From Bacteroidota bacterium (GTDB lineage: Bacteria > Bacteroidota > Bacteroidia > Chitinophagales > LD1), in NCBI GenBank assembly GCA_016722375.1, contig JADKJG010000001.1, positions 186,001 to 250,000 of the forward strand: DNA of 64,000 nucleotides. The letters are read 5' to 3'. The position numbers were made by a program, and so were the translations under genes. Positions within the stretch are counted from its first letter, which is position 1; every line of letters starts with the position of its first letter. The notes beneath the pieces are model-generated. The model saw only the letters and a list, made by a program, of their open reading frames with translations, was not told the DNA's origin and ran no database searches. This document shows positions 51,545-59,555 of this stretch, in pieces.

Positions 51545-51943
51545 CTAATTGGCCGGAGCCTGGCCAGTCGGCTCTTGGCTAGGCGGAGTAGATGGCTGAC
51601 CACTTGGCTGAACAGAACCTTGTCCGGCTGGTGGTGTCGCTGTTGGAGCAAATGGCTGACTCATTTGCATCTGCTCAATCTCAGACTTTGGAAGTTGTTC
51701 CTTTTTCAATACCGCTTTCTTATCAATGAAGAAAGTGGTGGATAGACAAAGTACCATAAGAGCAATAGCAAAACCCCATGTTAGTTTTTCTACAACATCG
51801 GTAGAACGACGTGCGCCCAGCAATTGCTGACTAACTCCACCGAATGAAGAACTTAAGCCTCCACCTTTGGGGTTCTGAATCAAAACCACGGCAGTTAAAA
51901 GGATACAAGCAACAATAATAAGGATGGTGACGAGGATATACAT
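51545..51943 (-). CDS. secG: Preprotein translocase subunit SecG
   Basis: 132 residues. Two membrane helices (about 2-19 and 55-75) with the conserved VLIQNPKGGGLSSSFGG loop between. The C-terminal part is a long Pro/Gln/Thr-rich tail, longer than E. coli SecG. It forms part of the SecYEG channel. Last gene of the miaB operon, ending the minus-strand set. Confidence 0.93.
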   Translation of the reverse strand: MYILVTILIIVACILLTAVVLIQNPKGGGLSSSFGGVSQQLLGARRSTDVVEKLTWGFAIALMVLCLSTTFFIDKKAVLKKEQLPKSEIEQMQMSQPFAPTATPPAGQGSVQPSGQPSTPPSQEPTGQAPAN

Positions 51944-51945
51944 AA

Positions 51946-52395
51946 TCAGAAAATGTTTTTCAAGTAATTAATTCGGGCGGCAAATAAATCACTTTTTTCG
52001 GGATATTTTAATATCAGCATCTCATAAGCACGTATAGCCCTAGAATATTTTTTCTGCATTTCATAAACCTTTGCCATGGTTTCGGTCACTATATCCGGGT
52101 CTATTTCATTTTCATTTAGCAAAGCGACCCGTTCCGGCTTTTTACGCTTTTGAACCTGCTCTTTGATATACTCCTCCAAACCTTTTGAATAATGCGTTTC
52201 TTCTTCCACTAGTTTATGGAGGTAATCAGAAGCCCCCCCTTGTTGAATAATTTGGTCTAATTCTTCCTCTTCGGTTTCCTGAAGGTCTTCTTGTTCCGAT
52301 TTTATTTCTTCCACAGAAATATCTGTTTCCGAAAATGCTTTTAGCCACTCTTCAAAAGTATGAGGTTCGCCTGTAGCAAATATTTCCTCTTCCAC
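51946..52395 (-). CDS. Acidic TPR-like protein, C-terminal part (frameshifted)
   Basis: 149 residues as read. After an acidic helix (EEIKSEQEDLQETEEEELDQII) the end has TPR-like repeats (MAKVYEMQKKYSRAIRAYEMLILKYPEKSDLFAARINYLKNIF). The N-terminal half of the gene is at 52341-52898. The frames meet near 52435 (a C appears lost from a CCC run), and the repaired protein is about 317 residues. Position between lptE and secG is conserved in Bacteroidota. Confidence 0.65.
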   Translation of the reverse strand: MEEEIFATGEPHTFEEWLKAFSETDISVEEIKSEQEDLQETEEEELDQIIQQGGASDYLHKLVEEETHYSKGLEEYIKEQVQKRKKPERVALLNENEIDPDIVTETMAKVYEMQKKYSRAIRAYEMLILKYPEKSDLFAARINYLKNIF

Positions 52396-52898
52396 CTGAA
52401 TTTGAATTTCAGGCGATTCTTCATCCGGACTAATATTATGGGATGTTGCTCAACTGCCTCAGCCGGTATATCATCCGAAACAGCAATTTCTGCTTCGGTA
52501 AAAATCTTCTCTTCTACTTCTTCCGTGAAAACCTTTTCTTCCGCTTCTTCTGTATAAATCTCCTCTTCTATTTCTTCTGTGTTAACCCTTTCCTCTGCTT
52601 CTTCCGTGCGAGATTCTTCATGGAGCGATACCGCTATATTCCAGTCCGGTTCAGATGGCCAAGTGCTTGTTTCCTGATTAGAAAATATATGGTACAACAA
52701 TTCTCTATCCTGAGCATATAAAACGGCTAACTGAAGTTGTTCGTCAAATTTCGAGTTCTTTTCATCCTGATATTTCTTGGCAAGCAACAGGTGTGCCTGG
52801 TGGAAATAGGGATACTGTTGCACCATGTTTTCCAATTCAACGGTGGAATATTGATGAAGTACCTTAGAGAAATTGTCTGTATGGATATGCGGTAACAT
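52341..52898 (-). CDS. Acidic TPR-like protein, N-terminal part (frameshifted)
   Basis: The first about 150 residues are in the correct frame: LPHIHTDNFSKVLHQYSTVELENMVQQYPYFHQAHLLLAKKYQDEKNSKFDEQLQLAVLYAQDRELLYHIF is TPR-like. Then come about eight short repeats of EEAEERVNTEEIEEEIYTEEAEEKVFTEEVEEKIFTEAEI. These are a glutamate-rich, about ten-residue repeat block that is probably a flexible or coiled spacer. The last about 30 residues as read (after EQHP) are out of frame. Function unknown. Confidence 0.65.
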   Translation of the reverse strand: MLPHIHTDNFSKVLHQYSTVELENMVQQYPYFHQAHLLLAKKYQDEKNSKFDEQLQLAVLYAQDRELLYHIFSNQETSTWPSEPDWNIAVSLHEESRTEEAEERVNTEEIEEEIYTEEAEEKVFTEEVEEKIFTEAEIAVSDDIPAEAVEQHPIILVRMKNRLKFKFRWKRKYLLQANLILLKSG

Positions 52899-52952
52899 AC
52901 GAGGCGTCCGTTTCCGGCTAAATTAAAATTTTGAACACAAGCTTCGCCGATA

Positions 52953-53465
52953 TTACCACTTCACTAAGGCTTTTTGAAAAATATCGTCCACCAATTGTGT
53001 GTTAATCGTAGAGATCAACTGGTCTTCTATCGAACTAATATTTTCGGAAGATGAATATTGCGCAAAACGAGAAAAGTTCTCGGTCCAAGTATCTTTTGCA
53101 TCCTTAGTATTGACAAACTCTACCTGGACTGAAATAGTCAGCTTATTTAATCCACTGGTCGCTCCGGCTATAGGCGCATCGCTCGAAAACGTATAGCCTA
53201 CAATAGCTCCCTTGAATTGCAGATCGCCATCTATAGAGGTCAGTTTTAAATTGGCCTCTGTTTGAAATTTATACTTCAACCGATCGGTGAACAATTGAGG
53301 CAAAGAAGCCGGGCCGTTATTCGATCTGTTCTGAAACATCTCCACAGAGAAGGTTCGTATATCTGGTGGGATATTGGCTCCGCTAAATGAATACACTTTA
53401 CAACCTTCCGATAGCGTAATGACTGAAACCACGAAAAGGCCCAAAAGCAAACGATTGCACTTCAT
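52953..53465 (-). CDS. lptE: LptE-family outer-membrane LPS-assembly lipoprotein
   Basis: 170 residues. Lipobox at C22 (ITLSEGC). The mature part has FSVEMFQNRSNNGPASLPQLFTDRLKYKFQTEANLKLTS and LQFKGAIVGYTFSSDAP, features of the LptE family of Bacteroidota. It plugs LptD and helps place LPS in the outer membrane. It lies 3 bp downstream of the sigma-54-type regulator. Confidence 0.85.
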   Translation of the reverse strand: MKCNRLLLGLFVVSVITLSEGCKVYSFSGANIPPDIRTFSVEMFQNRSNNGPASLPQLFTDRLKYKFQTEANLKLTSIDGDLQFKGAIVGYTFSSDAPIAGATSGLNKLTISVQVEFVNTKDAKDTWTENFSRFAQYSSSENISSIEDQLISTINTQLVDDIFQKALVKW

Positions 53466-53468
53466 GCT

Positions 53469-54698
53469 TTATTCCAGATCTAGTTTATAGTCCTTGATCT
53501 TTCGGTAAAGCGTGCGCTCGGATATTCCTAAATCTGCCGCTGCATCTTTCCTTTTGTTCTTATGTTTTTTCATCGCCCGGATAATTAGTTGTTTCATATT
53601 ATCATCAATAGATAATGATTCATCTACCGTTTCGGTGTCCGTATATTCTTTTTCATCCGTGTAGATTACCGGTTGTTTCGTTGCTGAAGCGGACAATACG
53701 ATTGGCTTCTCTCCCACTGTTGCTGAAACAGTAGAGGGGGTTTGACGCATGGTAACTCCGTCCATCTGCTCTTTGGTCACGTTGTAAACAAATTGTTTCA
53801 GATCGTTCAAATCCGTTTTCAAATCAAAAATCAGTTTGTATAGTATCTCTCTCTCCGTGAAACTACTTCCGCCGCTATCATAGCGTGTTTCTGCCAATGC
53901 CGGTAAGCGACTATCGGTAATATCCGGAACTATCTTTACCAATTCTTTAGCGCTCACATCTTTGTCTGCTGCCAGAATGGATATCTGCTCGGCCACATTC
54001 TTCAACTGTCGCACGTTTCCGGGCCAAGGATATTTCAAGATCAATTCCTTGGCATCTTCGGTCAGTTTGATTGTAGGTATCCGGTTCTTTTCAGAAAAGT
54101 CAGAAGTGAATTTTCGGAACAACAACAATATGTCTTCATCGCGGCTGCGGAGAGGCGGAATGTAAATAGGAACCGTAGAGAGCCGGTAATATAAATCTTC
54201 GCGAAACTTTCCAGCGCGAACGGCCTCCTGCAGGTTGACGTTGGAAGCCGCCACCACACGCACATCCGTCTTTAATACTTTGGAAGAGCCCACCCGAAGA
54301 TACTCTCCCGATTCCAACACCCGCAGCAAACGAGATTGGGTGCCATGAGGCAGTTCAGCTATTTCATCCAGAAAAATAGTGCCGCCGTTCACGGTTTCAA
54401 AATATCCTTTGCGCGCCTCCTGAGCGCCTGTGAAGGAGCCTTTCTCATGACCAAACAATTCTGAATCAATCGTACCTTCGGGAATAGCGCCACAGTTGAC
54501 GGCAATAAAAGGGTTATGCTTTCGGGCACCCAACTGATGAATGATGTGTGAGAAAATCTCTTTCCCTACGCCGCTTTCGCCGCTGATTAGGACGGTGAGG
54601 TCCGTAGCGGCCACCTTTTCTGCAATACTGATGGCATGATTAAGCGCCGATGAATTGCCGATGATACCAAACCTGTTTTTAATGCTTTGTATTTCCAT
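53469..54698 (-). CDS. Sigma-54-dependent transcriptional activator (AAA+ and Fis-type HTH, no receiver)
   Basis: 409 residues. The AAA+ domain has Walker A GESGVGKE (about 40-47), the sigma-54 contact loop ESELFGHEKGSFTGA in GSFTGA form, Walker B GGTIFLDEIAELP and R-finger region REDLYYRLSTVPIYIPPLR. A Fis-type HTH is at the C-terminus (RKDAAADLGISERTLYRKIKDYKL). It lacks a receiver or GAF domain, so it must be controlled by level or by a partner. It lies in the miaB-lptE-secG set, a common Bacteroidota arrangement. Confidence 0.9.
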   Translation of the reverse strand: MEIQSIKNRFGIIGNSSALNHAISIAEKVAATDLTVLISGESGVGKEIFSHIIHQLGARKHNPFIAVNCGAIPEGTIDSELFGHEKGSFTGAQEARKGYFETVNGGTIFLDEIAELPHGTQSRLLRVLESGEYLRVGSSKVLKTDVRVVAASNVNLQEAVRAGKFREDLYYRLSTVPIYIPPLRSRDEDILLLFRKFTSDFSEKNRIPTIKLTEDAKELILKYPWPGNVRQLKNVAEQISILAADKDVSAKELVKIVPDITDSRLPALAETRYDSGGSSFTEREILYKLIFDLKTDLNDLKQFVYNVTKEQMDGVTMRQTPSTVSATVGEKPIVLSASATKQPVIYTDEKEYTDTETVDESLSIDDNMKQLIIRAMKKHKNKRKDAAADLGISERTLYRKIKDYKLDLE

Positions 54699-54708
54699 CC
54701 TTAAATTT

Positions 54709-56193
54709 TCAATTAACCACTTGCCCGGTTAAGGTGCCTGATGTGCAGTCATTAACAAATACATTCACATAGCCACCCGGTTTCAGATCTCCTTTCGGAA
54801 AAACGATGACCTTGTTCTGAGAGTTCCTACCAAACAAATCTTGATCGCTTCTCGCTGATACTCCTTCTACCAGCACCTCAAAGGTTTTCCCTACGTCCTG
54901 CTGATTATGAATCAGCGCCAACTTGCGATGCAGATCTACTATCTCTTGCAAGCGCCGCTTCTTCGTTTCTTCCGGAACGTCGTCTGTATATTTTTTTGCG
55001 GCCAAGGTGCCTGGTCTTTCTGAATAGGTAAACATATAGGCCATTGAATAACCAACTTGTTCCATCAAGCGGAGCGTGTCGCGGTGTTCTTCTTCGGTTT
55101 CGGAGCAGAAGCCGGCGATGAGGTCGGTAGAGATAGCTGCTTGAGGGACGATGCGCTTCACCGCTTCGATGCGTTGCAAATACCATTCGCGGTCGTAGGT
55201 ACGATTCATCATTTCCAGTACGCGTGAATTGCCCGATTGAACCGGCAGGTGAATATACTTGCAGATGTTGGGATACTTCGCCATTGTATGCAACACATCA
55301 TCGGTCATGTCTTTGGGGTGCGAGGTGCTGAAGCGGACGCGCAGGAGCGGCGAAATCTGAGCCACCATTTCCATCAACTTGGCAAAATTGACAACACCTT
55401 CCTCATACTTCGCTTCCTGCAATTTCTTGCCTACCAGTTGGGGGTTTTCAGAAAACCGATATGAATCTACGTTCTGGCCTAACAAAGTGATTTCGCGATA
55501 ACCATTTTGAAATAAATCGCGGGCTTCGGCCAGAATACTCCGGTAGTCGCGGCTGCGCTCTCTGCCTCTGGTAAATGGGACGACGCAGAAGGAACACATA
55601 TTGTCGCAACCGCGCATAATGCTGACGAAGGCCGTTACGCCATTATTATGGAGCCGCACCGGACTGATTTCGGCATAGGTCTCTTCGCGCGAGAGCAGTA
55701 CGTTTACCGCCTTTTGACCGGCACCGGCTTCCTGAATCAAGGCGGGCAAAGACCGATAGGCATCTGGCCCGGCCACAATGTCTATTAGTTTTTCTTCTTC
55801 TAGAAATTTCTCTTTCAACCTTTCAGCCATGCAGCCCAGCACGCCGATCAGCGCTCCCTTGCGACGTTTCTTCACTCCGCCCAGATGTTGGAGCCGGTAG
55901 CGAACCCGCTGCTCGGCGTTGTCGCGAATGGCACAGGTGTTTATCAAAATCAAATCGGCATCGTTAAACTCGGAGGTGGCATCATAGCCCTCTTGATGCA
56001 AGATGGCGGCCACTACTTCGCTATCGGCAAAGTTCATCTGGCATCCATAACTTTCGATATAAAACTTCTTCCCGTTTCTGGGTGTGGTAGCCGTGCGATT
56101 CAGGCTCAGCGCTTCGCCTTGACGCTCTTCATCCATAGTTTTTGGGTGAAGTGGAAGAATTTCTTCGTTTTGGTATCGGTCTTTGTCCATCAT
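54709..56193 (-). CDS. miaB: tRNA-2-methylthio-N6-dimethylallyladenosine synthase
   Basis: 494 residues, longer than E. coli MiaB (474). N-terminal methylthiotransferase domain with YIESYGCQMNFADSE, INTCAIRDNAEQRV, LGCMAERL; radical SAM motif RGCDNMCSFCVVPFTRGRERSR, then the C-terminal TRAM domain (TFEVLVEGVSARSDQDLFGRNSQNKVIVF). Two 4Fe-4S clusters are supported by the six Cys. It adds the methylthio group to i6A37 of tRNAs. First gene of the set miaB-sigma54-lptE-TPR-secG. Confidence 0.93.
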   Translation of the reverse strand: MMDKDRYQNEEILPLHPKTMDEERQGEALSLNRTATTPRNGKKFYIESYGCQMNFADSEVVAAILHQEGYDATSEFNDADLILINTCAIRDNAEQRVRYRLQHLGGVKKRRKGALIGVLGCMAERLKEKFLEEEKLIDIVAGPDAYRSLPALIQEAGAGQKAVNVLLSREETYAEISPVRLHNNGVTAFVSIMRGCDNMCSFCVVPFTRGRERSRDYRSILAEARDLFQNGYREITLLGQNVDSYRFSENPQLVGKKLQEAKYEEGVVNFAKLMEMVAQISPLLRVRFSTSHPKDMTDDVLHTMAKYPNICKYIHLPVQSGNSRVLEMMNRTYDREWYLQRIEAVKRIVPQAAISTDLIAGFCSETEEEHRDTLRLMEQVGYSMAYMFTYSERPGTLAAKKYTDDVPEETKKRRLQEIVDLHRKLALIHNQQDVGKTFEVLVEGVSARSDQDLFGRNSQNKVIVFPKGDLKPGGYVNVFVNDCTSGTLTGQVVN

Positions 56194-56203
56194 TTTGGGA
56201 GGG

Positions 56204-56211
56204 CAAATGTA
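56204..56211 (-). promoter_or_regulatory. -7 element of the miaB operon promoter
   Basis: TACATTTG on the minus strand, an exact TAnnTTTG, 10 nt before the ATG of miaB. The upstream TTTG is not at the usual spacing, so confidence is modest. Confidence 0.45.
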
Positions 56212-56344
56212 AGGAATTGATGGACAAAATAGCTTTTGAGACTGCCTCGGCTTTGGGTGGTGGGAGCGGTCGGACCGCTCCTATTCGCCCGGCTGCCGCC
56301 ATCATTCTCTTTGTTTATCTGATTAAAAAGGCAATCTTCGCGGC

Positions 56345-56815
56345 ATGGCGCTCTGGGTTATACTTGCAATTATTCTTCTGGGGCTTGTCCTTATCTTTCT
56401 CGAAATCTTCTTGATTCCCGGAACCACCCTTTTTGGGATATTGGGCGGTGTGGCGGTCATTGTGGGAGTAATTTTGATTTATACCAATTATGGAAGCAAA
56501 TGGGGCAATATTTCTGTATTGGTGAGCGTTGTTTTTGTTGCGGCGGCTATATTTGGTGGGTTTAAGTTGATTGAATCGAACAAAATGGCGATGAAAGCAG
56601 AAATTACGGGCAAGGTGAATGAACTGAATCAAAACGAGTTTCAGCTTGGCGAAAAAGGAACCACCGTTTCTGAGCTTCGTCCTAATGGAAAAGCAGTCAT
56701 TAATGGTAATAAAACAGAAGTGTATTCTCTGGGTGACTATATTGCCCGCGGCACTGAAATAGAAATCACTAAAATTACGCACGATAAAATTTTTGTCAAA
56801 CCTTTAAATACTTAA
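56345..56815 (+). CDS. NfeD-like membrane protein
   Basis: 156 residues. Three hydrophobic helices (about 3-25, 28-45 and 55-75: LIFLEIFLIPGTTLFGILGGVAVIVGVILIYTNYG), then a C-terminal OB-fold (LGEKGTTVSELRPNGKAVINGNKTEVYSLGDYIARGTEIEITKI). This is the short NfeD form, without the protease part, that pairs with flotillin-like proteins. Its stop and the next start (floA) are 3 bp apart, so they are one unit. Confidence 0.88.
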   Translation: MALWVILAIILLGLVLIFLEIFLIPGTTLFGILGGVAVIVGVILIYTNYGSKWGNISVLVSVVFVAAAIFGGFKLIESNKMAMKAEITGKVNELNQNEFQLGEKGTTVSELRPNGKAVINGNKTEVYSLGDYIARGTEIEITKITHDKIFVKPLNT

Positions 56816-56818
56816 ATC

Positions 56819-57787
56819 ATGGAATTACCGGTATATGTCCTAGCGGGCATCATCATCTTTGCCATTCTTATTTTGTTTTGGCTGTTGCCTATTCCACTGT
56901 GGCTCTCGGCCAAATTTGCGAATGTGCATGTCAGTTTGGTGCAGCTTCTTTTTATGCGCTTTCGCCGCGTGCCGCCCTCTCTCATTGTCAATGCGATGGT
57001 TACGGCGACCAAAGCTGGCATCCCGATTGAGAGAGATTTGCTTGAAGCACATTTTCTAGCGGGTGGTAATATCAATAAGGTAGTCCGCGCGCTGATCAGT
57101 GCCGATAAAGCGAATATTGAGTTGGATTTCAAAGCAGCGACGGCGATTGATTTGGCCGGTCGTGATGTGTTTGAAGCTGTTCAACTTTCTGTTAATCCTA
57201 AAGTGATTGAAAGCCCTGCGGTGACTGCGGTAGCAAAAGATGGTATTCAGTTGATTACCAAAGCTCGGGTTACGGTCCGCGCCAATATCAAGCAGTTGGT
57301 AGGTGGTGCCGGCGAAGAAACTATTTTAGCGCGGGTCGGTGAAGGAATCGTTACCTCTATCGGTTCAGCTACTTCCCACAAGTCGGTGATGGAAAATCCT
57401 GATACGATTTCAAAAGTCGTGTTGGCCAAAGGTCTGGATTCTGGAACGGCCTTTGAAATTCTTTCGATTGACATTATGGATATTGACATCGGCAAAAACA
57501 TCGGTGCCAGTTTGCAGATGGATCAGGCGAACGCCGACAAAAATATTGCACAGGCAAGAGCCGAAGAACGTCGTGCGATGGCCATAGCCTTGGAGCAGGA
57601 AATGAAAGCCAAGGCACAGGAAGCCAGAGCAAAAGTGATTGAAGCTGAAGCTCTAATTCCGATGGCGATGGCCGAAGCTTTCCGCAGTGGAAATCTGGGC
57701 ATTATGGATTATTATAAGATGCAGAATATTCAGGCCGACACGACGATGAGAGATAATATCGCCAAAGGACCTGGTGATAAGAAATAA
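56819..57787 (+). CDS. floA: Flotillin-like protein FloA
   Basis: 322 residues. N-terminal membrane-inserted segment (about 5-27), then the SPFH/band-7-like core (VSLVQLLFMRFRRVPPSLIVNAMVTATKAGIPIERDLLEAHFLAGGNINKVVRALISADKANIELDFKAATAIDLAGRDVFEAV), the TSIGSATSHKSVMENPD region and a long Ala/Glu helix (ADKNIAQARAEERRAMAIALEQEMKAKAQEARAKVIEAEA). It forms membrane microdomains and is paired with NfeD. Confidence 0.93.
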   Translation: MELPVYVLAGIIIFAILILFWLLPIPLWLSAKFANVHVSLVQLLFMRFRRVPPSLIVNAMVTATKAGIPIERDLLEAHFLAGGNINKVVRALISADKANIELDFKAATAIDLAGRDVFEAVQLSVNPKVIESPAVTAVAKDGIQLITKARVTVRANIKQLVGGAGEETILARVGEGIVTSIGSATSHKSVMENPDTISKVVLAKGLDSGTAFEILSIDIMDIDIGKNIGASLQMDQANADKNIAQARAEERRAMAIALEQEMKAKAQEARAKVIEAEALIPMAMAEAFRSGNLGIMDYYKMQNIQADTTMRDNIAKGPGDKK

Positions 57788-57799
57788 ATTAGTTAGCCA

Positions 57800-57838
57800 T
57801 TAGCAGATGGCAGCAAATGCAATACTGCCATCTGCTAA
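57800..57838. repeat. Perfect inverted repeat between floA and the ACBP gene
   Basis: 14-bp arms TTAGCAGATGGCAG / CTGCCATCTGCTAA with an 11-base loop, flanked by further TTAGC/GCTAAC half-repeats. No T tract follows, so it is more likely a REP-like element than a terminator. Confidence 0.6.
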
Positions 57839-57862
57839 CCGCCAACCGTCAATTAAAAAACT

Positions 57863-58132
57863 ATGGAATTAAAAGAACAATTTCAGTCTGCGCAAGAGCG
57901 TGTAAAGTCTCTTACTCAGAAACCAGCTAACGATGAATTGCTAGAGCTTTATGCGCTATACAAGCAAGCCACCGAAGGCGATAACACGGGAGAAGAACCT
58001 AATGCTTTTGATTTTAAGGCAAAATTCAAATGGAACACTTGGAACTCCAAAAAAGGACTGAGCAGTGAAGATGCCATGCAGCAGTATGTGGCGCTAGTTG
58101 AAACGCTCATCGGTAAATATAGTAATTCTTAA
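57863..58132 (+). CDS. Acyl-CoA-binding protein (ACBP) family
   Basis: 89 residues, the size of a stand-alone ACBP. The hallmark block ELYALYKQATEGDNTGEEPNAFDFKAKFKWNTWNSKKGLSSEDAMQQYVALVETL contains YALYKQAT, KFKWNTWNSKKGLS and DAMQQYV, all close to the eukaryotic signature. It binds long-chain acyl-CoA and buffers or shuttles it. Stand-alone ACBPs are less common in bacteria than in eukaryotes. Follows NfeD-FloA by 75 bp. Confidence 0.88.
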   Translation: MELKEQFQSAQERVKSLTQKPANDELLELYALYKQATEGDNTGEEPNAFDFKAKFKWNTWNSKKGLSSEDAMQQYVALVETLIGKYSNS

Positions 58133-58157
58133 AGGGTTGAGATTATCTCGGAAATAA

Positions 58158-58165
58158 TATATTTG
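58158..58165 (+). promoter_or_regulatory. -7 element of tRNA-Arg promoter
   Basis: TATATTTG, an exact TAnnTTTG, 14 nt before the tRNA. GTTG at 58136-58139 gives an 18-bp spacer. Confidence 0.6.
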
Positions 58166-58179
58166 CGCCTCCTAAAAAA

Positions 58180-58253
58180 GCACCCGTAGCTTAACTGGAT
58201 AGAGCATCTGACTACGGATCAGAAGGTTAGGGGTTCGACTCCCTTCGGGTGCA
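58180..58253 (+). tRNA. tRNA-Arg (ACG)
   Basis: Acceptor GCACCCG / CGGGTGC with discriminator A, D-arm GCTTAACTGGATAGAGC, anticodon stem TCTGA / TCAGA with loop CTACGGA (anticodon ACG), T-arm AGGGGTTCGACTCCCTT. 74 nt, CCA not encoded. ACG implies tRNA adenosine deaminase (TadA) for reading CGN codons. Confidence 0.97.
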
Positions 58254-58264
58254 CATAGACTAAC

Positions 58265-58298
58265 AAGGGTTTCAGCATTTCTACTGAAACCCTTTTTT
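58265..58298 (+). terminator. Terminator after tRNA-Arg
   Basis: Stem AAGGGTTTCAG / CTGAAACCCTT with an eight-base loop and a T run. Confidence 0.85.
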
Positions 58299-58678
58299 AT
58301 TTTTAGCATACAAATCTTGGGATTGGGTTCAATTCTGCGAGGCGGTATTCGACAAGTAACGGATTCGGAAAATTTGGCTTTTAGTCACATTTCTGGAATC
58401 GCATATTACTGGAGCAACCTGCTCGCAGCTTAACGCACCGAATCCCCATGATGAAAAAAACCCTCAATTATCGCTTTTCGAAATGCAGTAAATAGGTTCT
58501 ATCGTTAATCGAGTGATAAGAGGTTTAAGGAGAAAGCGTATTACCTATCTTTACTCATTGATTTATCCTAAATAACGCTATAGTTCTCCGTATAAAAAAA
58601 CAGATAAAATAACTAACCCCCCCTGTGCTAATGCTTATGACCTAATCTATGCAAACCATTTCTACTGTTTCACTATAA
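58299..58678. other. 380-bp gap between tRNA-Arg and a convergent gene
   Basis: I find no gene, repeat or promoter match here beyond the tRNA terminator. Base composition is unremarkable. Confidence 0.4.
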
Positions 58679-59401
58679 TCACCATCGCCCAAAAAATTCG
58701 ACATACATGCGGAAATAATATCGCTCTTTAGGTTGGAGAAAAGTGAATTTTTCGTTTTTCTTATATCCGGTAATGTTGATCGAATGATTGTCAGAATGAG
58801 CAGCCAAATACCATTCACCTCCTTCGCGACTGGTACTGATTTCGATTACATAAACCGTATAATCATTCACTCGTTCCCATTCTAAACGAATCTTTGCTGA
58901 TCGAAGCGCCTTCACCTTTTTAATCACTACAGAGGCACATAAAGAGGAGGCATTACGAGCCTTACGAGTCGTAAATCCGGCACTCATAATTTTCTCTGCA
59001 TCGCCATCGCTTTTCTTTTGGATGTCGTAACCCAGAAGCCTGATTAGTTCAATGGCTTCTTTGTTTACCTCATTACGTTTTTTGATAATCAGGTGATCAC
59101 CGCTTTTGGCACTATCAATCAAGCCCTCCAACTGGTTGGCCTTTGCCATTAGTACGGCAATAGCTGGTGATACCACAGGAAAATGAATATTTCCGGTCAG
59201 CATCAAAATGTGCATTCGCAAACGAGCCAGCACCTTTTCAGCCGAGGTCAGTTGACGGAAATTATAGGTAAGGGTCACTAATATGAATATAGGGCTGGAA
59301 GCAAACCAAACAGGTTTATAGGGTGGACGTAAATAATAAGTGTTGCAATGATTTTTTCGTCCGCGTTTCAGTTTGAGCGAACGGTTAATATGCTTTTTCA
59401 T
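58679..59401 (-). CDS. Helical-domain/Fn3 family protein (paralogue of the 11365 gene)
   Basis: 240 residues. Basic N-terminus, helical domain (about 50-135: GNIHFPVVSPAIAVLMAKANQLEGLIDSAKSGDHL, VNKEAIELIRLLGYDIQKKSDGDAEKIMSAGF), then an Fn3-like sandwich (KVKALRSAKIRLEWERVNDYTVYVIEISTS ... YKKNEKFTFLQPKERYYFRMYVEF). Order and motifs match the gene pair at 11365-12129, which makes these two a family. Function unknown. Array D starts 154 bp before its start. Confidence 0.65.
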   Translation of the reverse strand: MKKHINRSLKLKRGRKNHCNTYYLRPPYKPVWFASSPIFILVTLTYNFRQLTSAEKVLARLRMHILMLTGNIHFPVVSPAIAVLMAKANQLEGLIDSAKSGDHLIIKKRNEVNKEAIELIRLLGYDIQKKSDGDAEKIMSAGFTTRKARNASSLCASVVIKKVKALRSAKIRLEWERVNDYTVYVIEISTSREGGEWYLAAHSDNHSINITGYKKNEKFTFLQPKERYYFRMYVEFFGRW

Positions 59402-59555
59402 AACGATTAAATTTACGCTAAATACACTTCAAATATTGCATGGGTTTTGTCATTTAATTGTCATTTTTTGATGATGCAGTTGCATTACAGAAAAGGCGAG
59501 GTCATCAAACAAGCGGTATCACAATGAAAAGCAGTCCCTTCTTTTCGTTTATCCT

